A stretch of DNA of 64,000 nucleotides from the NCBI RefSeq assembly GCF_000745965.1, contig NZ_JQKI01000002.1, positions 124,001 through 188,000 on the forward strand. The letters are read 5' to 3'. Below, piece by piece: positions 1 to 15,495 of the stretch. Both the position numbers and the translations under genes were made by a program. The DNA comes from Edaphobacter aggregans DSM 19364. GTDB taxonomy: Bacteria; Acidobacteriota; Terriglobia; Terriglobales; Acidobacteriaceae. The notes beneath the pieces are model-generated. The model was not told the origin of the DNA. It searched no databases and saw nothing but the letters and a program-made list of their open reading frames with translations. Position 1 is the stretch's first letter. Every line of letters starts with the position of its first letter.

Positions 1-1
1 G

Positions 2-301
2 CCGGGCAAGGAAGAGCTCTTTGCCAAGCTGCTGTTCCTGATCAACGCTCCGGCTCAGCGGCTGGCAACGGTGATCAACGCGACCGGACGCAATCTGGCC
101 GTGGTGATCAACCAGGGTGTCGAGAAGGAGAAGTTCACTGGTTCGGCTCCTGCTGCGAAGGCTGAGGCAGCGGCTCCGGTCGTTGAGGCTCACGTCGAGG
201 AGTCGGCGGCAGGCGGGCAGCCCTCGGGTGCGGCGCAGCCGGAGAATGCGACGGCGTCGCAGGCTGGCGAGGCGGCTGGTGCGGCTCCGGTCGAGGGGTA
301 A
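2..301 (+). CDS. rplJ: 50S ribosomal protein L10, C-terminal part
   Basis: The gene runs in from before the window, so only its last 99 codons are present. The visible protein has the L10 C-terminal helical region (residues like [17 protein letters not shown], then [17 protein letters not shown]), the part that carries the L7/L12 dimers on the ribosome stalk. It is followed by an Ala/Glu-rich tail of about 55 residues ending in TAA at 299-301, longer than the short tail of E. coli L10. It lies 134 bp upstream of rplL in the same direction, the usual rplJ-rplL order. The assignment is firm. Confidence 0.93.
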   Translation, partial: PGKEELFAKLLFLINAPAQRLATVINATGRNLAVVINQGVEKEKFTGSAPAAKAEAAAPVVEAHVEESAAGGQPSGAAQPENATASQAGEAAGAAPVEG

Positions 302-435
302 GGTTTCGTCCGGTCTTGTTCGGGTGCGCTGGTCTGGGCGCAACGGAAACCCGAAAGGGGCTGGGCAACGGAGGCGGAACAGGGCTTCCGGAGAGGTAAC
401 GGCAGTACAAAGTTCAGAAGTACATGGAGAGAAAA

Positions 436-816
436 ATGGCGGATATTCAGCAGTTGGAAGATCAGATTGTCAGCCTGAGCCTGCTTGAGGCTTCGGCTCT
501 GGTAAAGAAGCTTGAGGAGCGCCTTGGCGTCTCGGCTGCGGCTGCGGCCGTGGCGGCTGCTCCGGCGGCTGGCGGCGGCGCTGCGGCGGCTGCTCCGGCT
601 GAGGAGCAGACCGAGTTCACCGTCATCCTGAAGGATGCGGGCGCGAATAAGATCAACACCATCAAGGCTGTGCGCGAAGTCACCGCCCTTGGCCTGAAGG
701 AAGCCAAGGACCTGGTCGACGGAGCCCCCAAGCCCCTGAAGGAGAACATCTCGAAAGACGACGCTGCTGCAATCGCGAAGAAGTTCGAGGGTGTTGCGAC
801 GGTCGAGATTAAGTAA
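436..816 (+). CDS. rplL: 50S ribosomal protein L7/L12
   Basis: This is the 126-aa stalk protein that recruits translation factors to the ribosome. The N-terminal dimerisation domain starts [19 protein letters not shown]. An Ala/Gly/Pro hinge at about residues 36-58 leads to the C-terminal domain, with the [18 protein letters not shown] and [10 protein letters not shown] motifs. An ATG at 424 is also in frame, but 436 is preferred because a GGAGAG Shine-Dalgarno lies 5 nt upstream and the protein then begins like the family. It follows rplJ. Confidence 0.97.
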   Translation: MADIQQLEDQIVSLSLLEASALVKKLEERLGVSAAAAAVAAAPAAGGGAAAAAPAEEQTEFTVILKDAGANKINTIKAVREVTALGLKEAKDLVDGAPKPLKENISKDDAAAIAKKFEGVATVEIK

Positions 817-839
817 TCAGCCGGTCAGTTGCACTTCCG

Positions 840-877
840 GGCGGAACGAGTTATTCTTGGAAGAGATTCGTTCCGCC
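840..877 (+). terminator. Hairpin after rplL, possible attenuator
   Basis: A perfect 10-bp inverted repeat (840-849 with 868-877) with an 18-nt loop begins 23 nt after the rplL stop. The downstream tail is only weakly T-rich. It may be a partial terminator or processing site that reduces read-through into rpoBC, a known control in E. coli. Its function here is inferred. Confidence 0.45.
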
Positions 878-1269
878 TCGTTGTGCTATTGGCGGGCCAT
901 AACTTGCAGCGGCGGTTCACTACGCGGTTCACTACTTAGATATACGGTTGTACTCCGGCCCATCCTCTCATGGAAGAGGGGTTAGGGGGCCGGCCATTAT
1001 GCGTCTCTAGCGGCGGATGCGCATAGTGCCACAGGTTTCAGGCGGACAGCAGCGAATTTGGGGCAAGGCGAGCCTCAAACTGGCGGCAGGCATTCATATT
1101 ATTTCGATCGAAATAGTGCACAAGTCGACCTTTGCGCTCGCGGGACACGCTGTCCCTTCGAGCGCTTTGCCGCGTTTTCAGTTCGTTTCACCCTGCAGTG
1201 CAGGGCTTGAGGCAGAAGCACGCGTTCCTTATAGCAGATTCGGTGAGCGGCAGACGAGTTGGACGCTGT

Positions 1270-1302
1270 GAAAAGTTTTTGAAAAGTTTTTGAAGAGTTT
1301 TT
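1270..1302 (+). repeat. Three 11-bp tandem A/T-tract repeats
   Basis: The unit gaaaagttttt is present twice exactly (1270-1280, 1281-1291) and once with one change (1292-1302). A partial fourth unit follows. The A- and T-tracts are spaced about one helical turn apart, which is the geometry of intrinsically bent DNA. It lies about 200 bp upstream of rpoB. Confidence 0.75.
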
Positions 1303-1502
1303 GAAGATCGGAAAAGAGAGAAGTGCCGTCGGCGAGTGGCGGCGAGAGATTTGCGCACGGGATGGCCATCATCGAGGGCGGTCTGAACCGAAGACGACAG
1401 AGGCGCAAGAGAAATAACCAGGAGGGCCTAAACCGAGGCTCTCCCCTTCGCGAAGGAGATCCTTCCGAAGGTCCTCGAAAGGTACTGATTCAGGGAGAGA
1501 GC

Positions 1503-5975
<4,473 letters not shown>

Positions 5976-6163
5976 CCGTACGGAAGCCTGAGGAGGCGCA
6001 AACCTCCTCAGGCGCCACTCACCTTATGCAGTGGCAAGACAATCGAAATCGAGCTTCAGATCCAGAACCACCGGTAACGCGATACGCCGAGAGTTATCGC
6101 AGAGATTAGCAACCGCAGCACACGCTGCACCCCTGCAAGCGCAGGAAAAGGGAGACGCCAAAT

Positions 6164-10354
<4,191 letters not shown>

Positions 10355-10379
10355 GCGAAGCCGGATCCTCAATACCAAT

Positions 10380-10412
10380 GGGCGGACTCCAAAGAGTCCG
10401 CCCGTTCTTCTT
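10380..10412 (+). terminator. rpoC terminator
   Basis: A 10-bp perfect stem (gggcggactc with gagtccgccc), loop caaa and tail gttcttctt begins 25 nt after the rpoC stop. It should end the rpoBC transcript before the toxin-antitoxin genes. Confidence 0.8.
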
Positions 10413-10451
10413 AACATTGACTGCCATTCCTTATCCCACTACCCTGTGACT

Positions 10452-10724
10452 ATGAACGTGAGCCTCAAGTACGCGGAGACGCATCTTGACGACCTAGTCT
10501 CTGCCGCGGACCGCGGAGAAGAGGTTGAGATCACGCGTCCGGAAAAGCCTCCTTTGAAGCTCGTCGTCGTGGCAGAGTCAGCCGCTCGTCCCTCCGGCAA
10601 GCGCATTCTCGGCGCCGGCCGCGGCGAGTTTCGCGTTCCCTCCGAAGAGGAGTGGCGCGCGATGGACGAAGAGCTGGCTCGCCAGATGAACGACAATCCG
10701 CTCTTTCCATCCTCCAAATCGTGA
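10452..10724 (+). CDS. Type II antitoxin, Phd/YefM-like
   Basis: This 90-aa protein starts MNVSLKYAETHLDDLVSAADRGEEVEITRPEKPPLKLV, the Phd/YefM fold in which a short strand-helix domain binds the operator. The C-terminal part would wrap the toxin. The stop codon overlaps the GTG of the PIN toxin (GTGA). The pair sits directly behind rpoC and its terminator, an accessory insertion point. Such antitoxins usually autoregulate the operon with the toxin; no operator was identified here. Confidence 0.85.
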   Translation: MNVSLKYAETHLDDLVSAADRGEEVEITRPEKPPLKLVVVAESAARPSGKRILGAGRGEFRVPSEEEWRAMDEELARQMNDNPLFPSSKS

Positions 10725-11110
10725 AGCTGTTATTCGACTCGCACGTCATCCTCTGGACCGTCTACGAACCGGAGCGCCTCTCTCCCCTCGTCACAGAGTT
10801 GGTCACCGACGAGGCGAACGAACTCTACGTGAGTCTCGCCACAGTCTGGGAACTCGGCAACAAGGCTGTCGTCCATCGACTCCCCCTGGCGGGTTCTTCG
10901 GTGGAACGCATGATAGAACGCATCGAGCAGCTGGGAGTTATCTTCCTGCCCATCACCCGGTCGGAGATCCTCGCCTCAATCAATCTTCCCCATCACCATG
11001 CCGACCCCTTCGACCGCGTGCTCATCGCGCAGGCACAAGCCCATCAGCTTCATCTGCTCACCAAAGATGCACACATCGCTCGCTATGACGTGCCCATTCT
11101 CTGGCAATAA
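10721..11110 (+). CDS. vapC: PIN-domain ribonuclease toxin, VapC family
   Basis: This is a 129-aa PIN protein. The N-terminal motif KLLFDSHVILW supplies the first acidic residue. VSLATVWELGNK supplies the glutamate, ADPFDRVLIAQA the third acid, and TKDAHIARY the last. VapC toxins are Mg-dependent endoribonucleases that usually cut tRNA or rRNA. The GTG start at 10721 overlaps the antitoxin stop, and an upstream in-frame start at 10652 would overlap the antitoxin heavily. The first motif reads DSH rather than the more common DTH/DTN, which does not change the acid. Confidence 0.85.
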   Translation: MKLLFDSHVILWTVYEPERLSPLVTELVTDEANELYVSLATVWELGNKAVVHRLPLAGSSVERMIERIEQLGVIFLPITRSEILASINLPHHHADPFDRVLIAQAQAHQLHLLTKDAHIARYDVPILWQ

Positions 11111-11120
11111 TGCCGACCCG

Positions 11121-11455
11121 CCGGCATGGAGTACTACCCGCAATGTACAGCTCTCCCCGAACTCGAGGAAGCGGCAGCCCAGGTCCACTCCCTCTGGGAG
11201 ATTGCCATCAAAATCAGGACCGGAGAGCTCAACGCCATCGGCTCATCCGTCACCTACATCCGCGACGAGATGAACGCCTACAGCATGGAACTCCTCCCCA
11301 TCCGTTACGAGCACATCCTCCATCTCGAATCCCTCCCGTCGCATCACGGCGACCCCTTCGACCGCCTCCTCATCGCCCAGGCCCTCACCGAGCGACTCCC
11401 CATCCTCACCGCCGACCGGGTCTTTCGCAGCTACGGCGCCAAGACCATCTGGTAG
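11121..11455 (+). pseudogene. rpoC 3'-end copy fused to headless VapC
   Basis: Bases 11121-11187 copy rpoC 10197-10263 with about four differences, including one inserted and one deleted base that cancel, so the frame stays open (MEYY...[11 protein letters not shown]). The sequence then switches at once to the C-terminal two thirds of a PIN toxin: SLWEIAIKIRTGEL, HHGDPFDRLLIAQAL, TADRVF. The N-terminal PIN strand with the first aspartate is missing, so an active nuclease is unlikely. No Shine-Dalgarno precedes the ATG at 11126. It appears to be a recombination scar; the second toxin differs in sequence from the intact vapC next door. Confidence 0.8.
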
Positions 11456-11487
11456 CCCAAAGCTCTCAAAACGGCATCCAACAACCC

Positions 11488-11613
11488 ATGACGAACTCTC
11501 CCGCAACCTCCAGCAAGGACCACAGACCGGGACCGGCGCTCTTCATCGTCATGCTGATCATCATCGTCGGAAGCATTCTTCTGTTTCTGATACTGCGACC
11601 GATACCTTCATGA
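11488..11613 (+). CDS. Small single-pass membrane protein, 41 aa
   Basis: The ORF encodes a polar Ser/Pro-rich N-terminus of about 18 residues, one strongly hydrophobic segment (LFIVMLIIIVGSILLFLIL) and a short RPIPS tail. This is the layout of a small inner-membrane protein. It lies 32 bp after the truncated VapC ORF. No family was recognised, and no clear Shine-Dalgarno is visible, so the call rests on the transmembrane segment. Confidence 0.5.
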   Translation: MTNSPATSSKDHRPGPALFIVMLIIIVGSILLFLILRPIPS

Positions 11614-12048
11614 AGCATGCCCCAACCAGCAAAGCCGGTCTCCCCGTCCCACCCGCGAAAACTCCAGCAAACTGCGTGTCAAGATGCAAGAAGCACAACC
11701 GCCGCTGCCCCACCGTCCGCAAGCCCAACAAACAAAACGTTTTTTCCTCCGAAAAACTTTGTTGGCAGAAGCGCCGATCAATTCCACTCAATCTCGTAAA
11801 CTTTAAATAGTCGGGGAAATTCGAAGAGAGGGACCAGCCAAAAGTGCTGTCCCGTAACTCTTTCAGAATCTAGATTTTGGCCCATAACACCTTTGAATGG
11901 AATATTTTGTCCTATGGAAAACGCGTAATCAACTCATTCAAAGTAACTTACCAAAACAAAGGGGAGGGTGTCCCCCAATAAAACATGAAAGGCAGACTCG
12001 TCGAGGAGTCTGCCTTCGAAAGTGAGCAGTAACTGCGTATTGCCGGAC
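11614..12048. other. AT-rich intergenic region, no convincing gene
   Basis: Two overlapping short frames occur at 11610-11810, but neither shows a domain or ribosome site. From about 11810 the DNA is clearly more AT-rich than its surroundings, as expected of spacer or acquired DNA. The right edge holds the terminator of the leftward TonB-like gene. Confidence 0.5.
11989..12016 (-). terminator. Terminator of the TonB-like gene
   Basis: An 11-bp perfect stem (aaggcagactc with gagtctgcctt) with a 6-nt loop lies 33 nt past the stop of the leftward gene. It is followed in that direction by a T-rich tail (tttcatgtttt). Confidence 0.8.
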
Positions 12049-12489
12049 TTACCGAGCCGGGCTCAGCAGGTCGATCTCGAGGTTTACGGGGAAGGCTACG
12101 GGCTGCTTGCTGACCGTGCCCGGCTTGAAGCGGTACTGCGCAACGGCTTCAAGAACATTCTTGCCGAGCTCCGGCCCGACCGAGCGGACGATCTTCAGGT
12201 CGGTCGGAACGCCATTGGGATCAACGACCATGCCGACGACGACCGTCTTGTTGATTCCGGTGACGGCCCAGGGCCAGGTGTTATCCGAAGAGACGCTAAC
12301 CGAGTGGATGAGCTTCGGGATCTCGACTCCGGTCGAGACGCGAAGCGGCTTGGCGGAGGAGGTACCGTGGTCGGATGCGCCGATGGCGGCAGGGGCAGCG
12401 AGTTTGGACTCCAGTTGGGCAGGCGAATTTGCCTGAGCGTGAAGCAGGACGGGGGAAAGGGCGAGGGCGGCCAAAAATGCTTTACGCAT
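12049..12489 (-). CDS. TonB-like C-terminal domain protein, exported
   Basis: The 146-aa protein has an N-terminal signal peptide (MRKAFLAALALSPVLLHAQA). It ends in a TonB C-terminal-like domain with VVVGMVVDPNGVPTDLKIVRSVG, then a helix (LGKNVLEAVAQYRFKPGT) and a final strand. In this family the domain contacts outer-membrane receptors or forms a periplasmic partner. There is no membrane anchor or Pro-rich linker after the signal, so it is not a full TonB. It stands alone with its own terminator. Confidence 0.75.
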   Translation of the reverse strand: MRKAFLAALALSPVLLHAQANSPAQLESKLAAPAAIGASDHGTSSAKPLRVSTGVEIPKLIHSVSVSSDNTWPWAVTGINKTVVVGMVVDPNGVPTDLKIVRSVGPELGKNVLEAVAQYRFKPGTVSKQPVAFPVNLEIDLLSPAR

Positions 12490-12710
12490 CGTTTTTCTCC
12501 TGACGGATAGAAGTACCCGTCACCAATATACTTTGGGCATTATACGATTGTCAATTATTATTTTGGGCATTCTCATTTCTCCTTTATTTTCAGCTTGTTG
12601 GTTTCGAAGGAATACCAGAAAACCCAGGTTCTGCAGTGAGGTGGAAGAAAGTCTTGTCAGCAGACAAAATGCACATTCTTCAGGCGAAGCACCCGCCGAG
12701 CCGACGCGGT

Positions 12711-13487
12711 ATGCTTCTCCAAATGCAGAACGTACTCGTCATCGACATCGGAGGCACGCACGTCAAGGTCGCCTCAACGGAGCAGCGCGTGCCGTTGAAG
12801 ATTCCCTCCGGTCCCACAATGGCCGCGCACCAGATGGTCCAGCAGGTCGTGCTCGCCACCAAGGGGTGGAAGTACGACCGCATCTCTATCGGCTATCCCG
12901 GACCAGTCCTGCACGATCGTCCGCTGGCAGAGCCGCACAACCTGGCCGCGGGATGGATCGACTTCGACTACGAGAAGGTCTTCGCCAAGCCCATCCGCTT
13001 CATCAACGATGCGGCGATGCAGGCACTCGGAGGCTATCGCGGCGGACGCATGCTCTTCCTCGGCATCGGAACCGGTCTCGGCTCGGCGATGGTCTTCGAA
13101 GGCGTCGTCATCCCGCTGGAGCTGGCGCACCTTCCGTATCGAAAGAACCGCACCTACGAGGAGTACTTAGGTAAGGCCGGCCTGGAGCTTCGCGGCAAGA
13201 AGCGCTGGACCAAGTCCGTGCTCGATGTCATCGAGCGACTGAAGGCCGCGATGGTCTGCGAGTACGTCCTGCTGGGAGGCGGCAACGCCAAGCTGATGAA
13301 GGGTCTCCCGCCGCACGTGATTCTCGGCGCCAACAGCAACGCGATCGACGGCGGAATCCGCCTGTGGCAGAGCCCCGAGGAAAGAAAGATCCTCGTCGCA
13401 CCGCACAAGGATCTTCCTATCGAAACAACGCCTCTGCGAAAAGGGCATTGGCAGAACATCCCGAGCGAAGTGAAGCCGATTCACTAG
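12711..13487 (+). CDS. ROK-family sugar kinase, polyphosphate-glucokinase-like
   Basis: The protein is about 258 aa. A phosphate-1 loop (VLVIDIGGTHVKVA) is near the N-terminus. A catalytic aspartate lies in FINDAAMQALGG, and phosphate-2 GIGTGLGSAMVF follows. It resembles the ROK/PPGK group that phosphorylates glucose with ATP or polyphosphate; the donor cannot be read from the sequence. The ROK zinc cysteines are absent, as in PPGK-type members. The start is uncertain: 12711 and 12723 are both possible, and the frame is open to 12636. Confidence 0.75.
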   Translation: MLLQMQNVLVIDIGGTHVKVASTEQRVPLKIPSGPTMAAHQMVQQVVLATKGWKYDRISIGYPGPVLHDRPLAEPHNLAAGWIDFDYEKVFAKPIRFINDAAMQALGGYRGGRMLFLGIGTGLGSAMVFEGVVIPLELAHLPYRKNRTYEEYLGKAGLELRGKKRWTKSVLDVIERLKAAMVCEYVLLGGGNAKLMKGLPPHVILGANSNAIDGGIRLWQSPEERKILVAPHKDLPIETTPLRKGHWQNIPSEVKPIH

Positions 13488-13559
13488 CTCGCCGCGCCGG
13501 GCAGAGAGACTTCTGCTTTAATCAGAAGAGAGCTACACGCACGACGACAGGAGCCCGCG

Positions 13560-15056
13560 ATGGCCACGCAGACCACCTACGATCTACCGGTTGCACCGCA
13601 GACTGCGGCTCCCGTTCTTGCTGCTGCTCCGCCTGCGCCGACTTCGCAGGATCAGATCGTCGCCGCACTGCGTCAGATTCCGCAGCTCGACGGGCTCGCC
13701 GACGCCGAGTACCGCTGGCTTGCGACGCACAGCACCGAGCGCGTCGGCCCGGACGGAGCGCTGATCTTTCGCGAGGACGAGCCGTCCTTCCACATGACGC
13801 TTATCCTGCAAGGTGAGGTGATGGTGCGCCGACGCAAATCCGGTCCCGTCGCCCGCTTCGTCGGCCGCACATCGCGGGTCACCGGCAAGCTGCCCTTCTC
13901 CCGGATGAAGGCCTGGGGAGCGGACGGTTCCAGTGTAGGCTCCATCTGGGTGCTGGACATTCACGAAGACCTCTTCCCGGAGATGCTGCGCGTGATTCCG
14001 TCCATGGGGCAGCGTTGTGTGACGCTTCTTCTCGACCGCGTGCGCGACTTTACACGAATGGACGAGCAGGCCGAGAAGCTGCTGGCGCTGGGCAAGCTGG
14101 CGGCAAATCTCTCGCACGAGCTGAACAACCCCGCCTCCGCGGCGCAGCGTTCGGCCGCAAGCCTGGCGGCGGAGCTGCCCGAGGGCGACGAGGAGAAGTA
14201 TCGCCTGGGAAGGCTCTTTGCAACGGACGAGGAACTTGATCGGTATAACTCCTGGGTAAGGCGCGCGCGCGACGAGGTCAGGTCCGCCGCGGGCTTCTCT
14301 CCCATTCCGCGCAGTCCGCTCGAGGCAAGCGACCATGAGGCTGAGATCATGCGATGGCTCGAGCAGCGCAGCGTCGATTCGCCGTGGAACATCGCTCCCG
14401 CGCTCGCCGAGTCGCGGATTCCTGTCGCGATGCTCGACGATCTTGCGGGCGCTGTGAACCATGCGGTGTTATCGCCGGCGCTTGCTACCTTTGCGGGCTC
14501 GCTCCGTGTGGAACGGATGGCCGAGACCGTCGTCGACTCAAGCGACCGCATCTTCGAGCTGATCAGCGCCATCCGCGGCTACTCGTTCATGGATCAGGCC
14601 CCCGTGCAGGACATCATGCTGCCGCAGTCGATCGAGCACACACTCGCGATGTTTCGCTCGCGCACCGGCCGCGTGACCATCCGGCTCGACTTCGACCCCG
14701 AGCTTCCGCCGGTGAGCGCCTACGGCAGCGAGCTCAATCAGGTGTGGTCTGCGCTGATCGAGAACGCGCTCGACGCGATGCACGACCATGGAACGCTCTC
14801 CATCTCTACGCGCCTCACCGGCCAGACCGCCATCGTTGAGGTGCACGACGATGGGCCCGGAATCGACCCGGCGATCCAGTCCCGCATCTTCGAGCCGTTC
14901 TTTACCACCAAACCCATCGGTACGGCTCTCGGGCTCGGGCTCGACACGGTGCAGCGCATCGTCAGCAAGCACTCGGGCTCGGTCGCGGTCGACTCGAAGC
15001 CACATGCGACCTGCTTTCAGGTGCGCATGCCCATCAATCGCCTGCAGGCCTACTGA
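13560..15056 (+). CDS. Sensor histidine kinase with N-terminal cNMP-binding-like domain
   Basis: The 498-aa protein is probably cytoplasmic, with no membrane segment. Residues about 35-165 resemble a cyclic-nucleotide-binding fold (FREDEPSFHMTLILQGEVMVRRR). The phospho-acceptor box is NLSHELNNPASAAQRS with His186. The ATPase domain shows N box NALDAM, G1 DDGPGID, F box FEPFFTTK and G2 LGLGLD. No response regulator is adjacent, so this is an orphan kinase. The start follows an ACAGGAG site. Confidence 0.9.
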   Translation: MATQTTYDLPVAPQTAAPVLAAAPPAPTSQDQIVAALRQIPQLDGLADAEYRWLATHSTERVGPDGALIFREDEPSFHMTLILQGEVMVRRRKSGPVARFVGRTSRVTGKLPFSRMKAWGADGSSVGSIWVLDIHEDLFPEMLRVIPSMGQRCVTLLLDRVRDFTRMDEQAEKLLALGKLAANLSHELNNPASAAQRSAASLAAELPEGDEEKYRLGRLFATDEELDRYNSWVRRARDEVRSAAGFSPIPRSPLEASDHEAEIMRWLEQRSVDSPWNIAPALAESRIPVAMLDDLAGAVNHAVLSPALATFAGSLRVERMAETVVDSSDRIFELISAIRGYSFMDQAPVQDIMLPQSIEHTLAMFRSRTGRVTIRLDFDPELPPVSAYGSELNQVWSALIENALDAMHDHGTLSISTRLTGQTAIVEVHDDGPGIDPAIQSRIFEPFFTTKPIGTALGLGLDTVQRIVSKHSGSVAVDSKPHATCFQVRMPINRLQAY

Positions 15057-15234
15057 GGCGACGCCTCGCCGCGGCGCTCGGTCTCCTCCGCAAGCCCCTT
15101 CAGCTAGAGCGCCAGAGTGTACATCGCCCAGCGTACTTTCTTGACGTCGACACCGGCGTGGCGGGAGTATGCTTGTTCGCGCTACTGAATTCGAACCCGG
15201 GGGCCGCTATCTAACCAACGCTGGAGGAGGTTCT

Positions 15235-15492
15235 ATGTTTAGCTTGTTGTGGACTGCCCTCATTGGTCTCGTCGTAGGCGCGCTTGCAAAGTTGATCATG
15301 CCCGGCAAGGATCCCGGGGGAATGCTCATTACCATGATCCTGGGAATCGCAGGGTCGTTCCTCGGAACGTTTCTTGGGCGGCTCGTCGGCAGCTACCAGG
15401 AGGGCGAGAGCGCGGGCTTCATCATGTCGTTGATCGGCGCGATCGTTCTGCTCGCCATCTACCACTTCTTCAAGAAGCGTCAGGTTATCTAG
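15235..15492 (+). CDS. GlsB/YeaQ/YmgE-family membrane protein
   Basis: This 85-aa protein has three hydrophobic segments: LLWTALIGLVVGALAKLIMPG, MLITMILGIAGSFLGTFLGR and FIMSLIGAIVLLAIYHFF. The GALAKLIMPGKDPGG and GIAGSFLGTFLG patterns identify the family, formerly called transglycosylase-associated and often stress-linked. A strong GGAGGAGG site lies just before the ATG at 15235. It converges on the GGDEF-EAL gene with 3 nt between the stops. Confidence 0.88.
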   Translation: MFSLLWTALIGLVVGALAKLIMPGKDPGGMLITMILGIAGSFLGTFLGRLVGSYQEGESAGFIMSLIGAIVLLAIYHFFKKRQVI

Positions 15493-15495
15493 GCG

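Larger units (their letters stand above)
817..1502. other. rplL-rpoB intergenic leader region
   Basis: This 686-bp stretch separates rplL from rpoB. I see no convincing gene. It holds a hairpin just after rplL (840-877), an 11-bp tandem A/T-tract repeat (1270-1302) and short GC hairpins just before rpoB (about 1440-1480). An open frame from 1323 joins rpoB in frame, but its residues look non-coding and the family N-terminus begins at 1503. The gap suggests rpoB has its own promoter or a processed leader. Confidence 0.6.

Noticed and set aside
1270..1302. CRISPR-like repeats
   Set aside because: The tandem units have no spacers and are only 11 bp; no cas genes are present anywhere in the window.
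1323..1502. In-frame N-terminal extension of RpoB
   Set aside because: The residues are unlike RpoB, and 1503 has a good ribosome site and the family N-terminus.
11610..11810. Two overlapping 60-66 codon frames
   Set aside because: No ribosome site, no domain, and two frames compete over the same bases.
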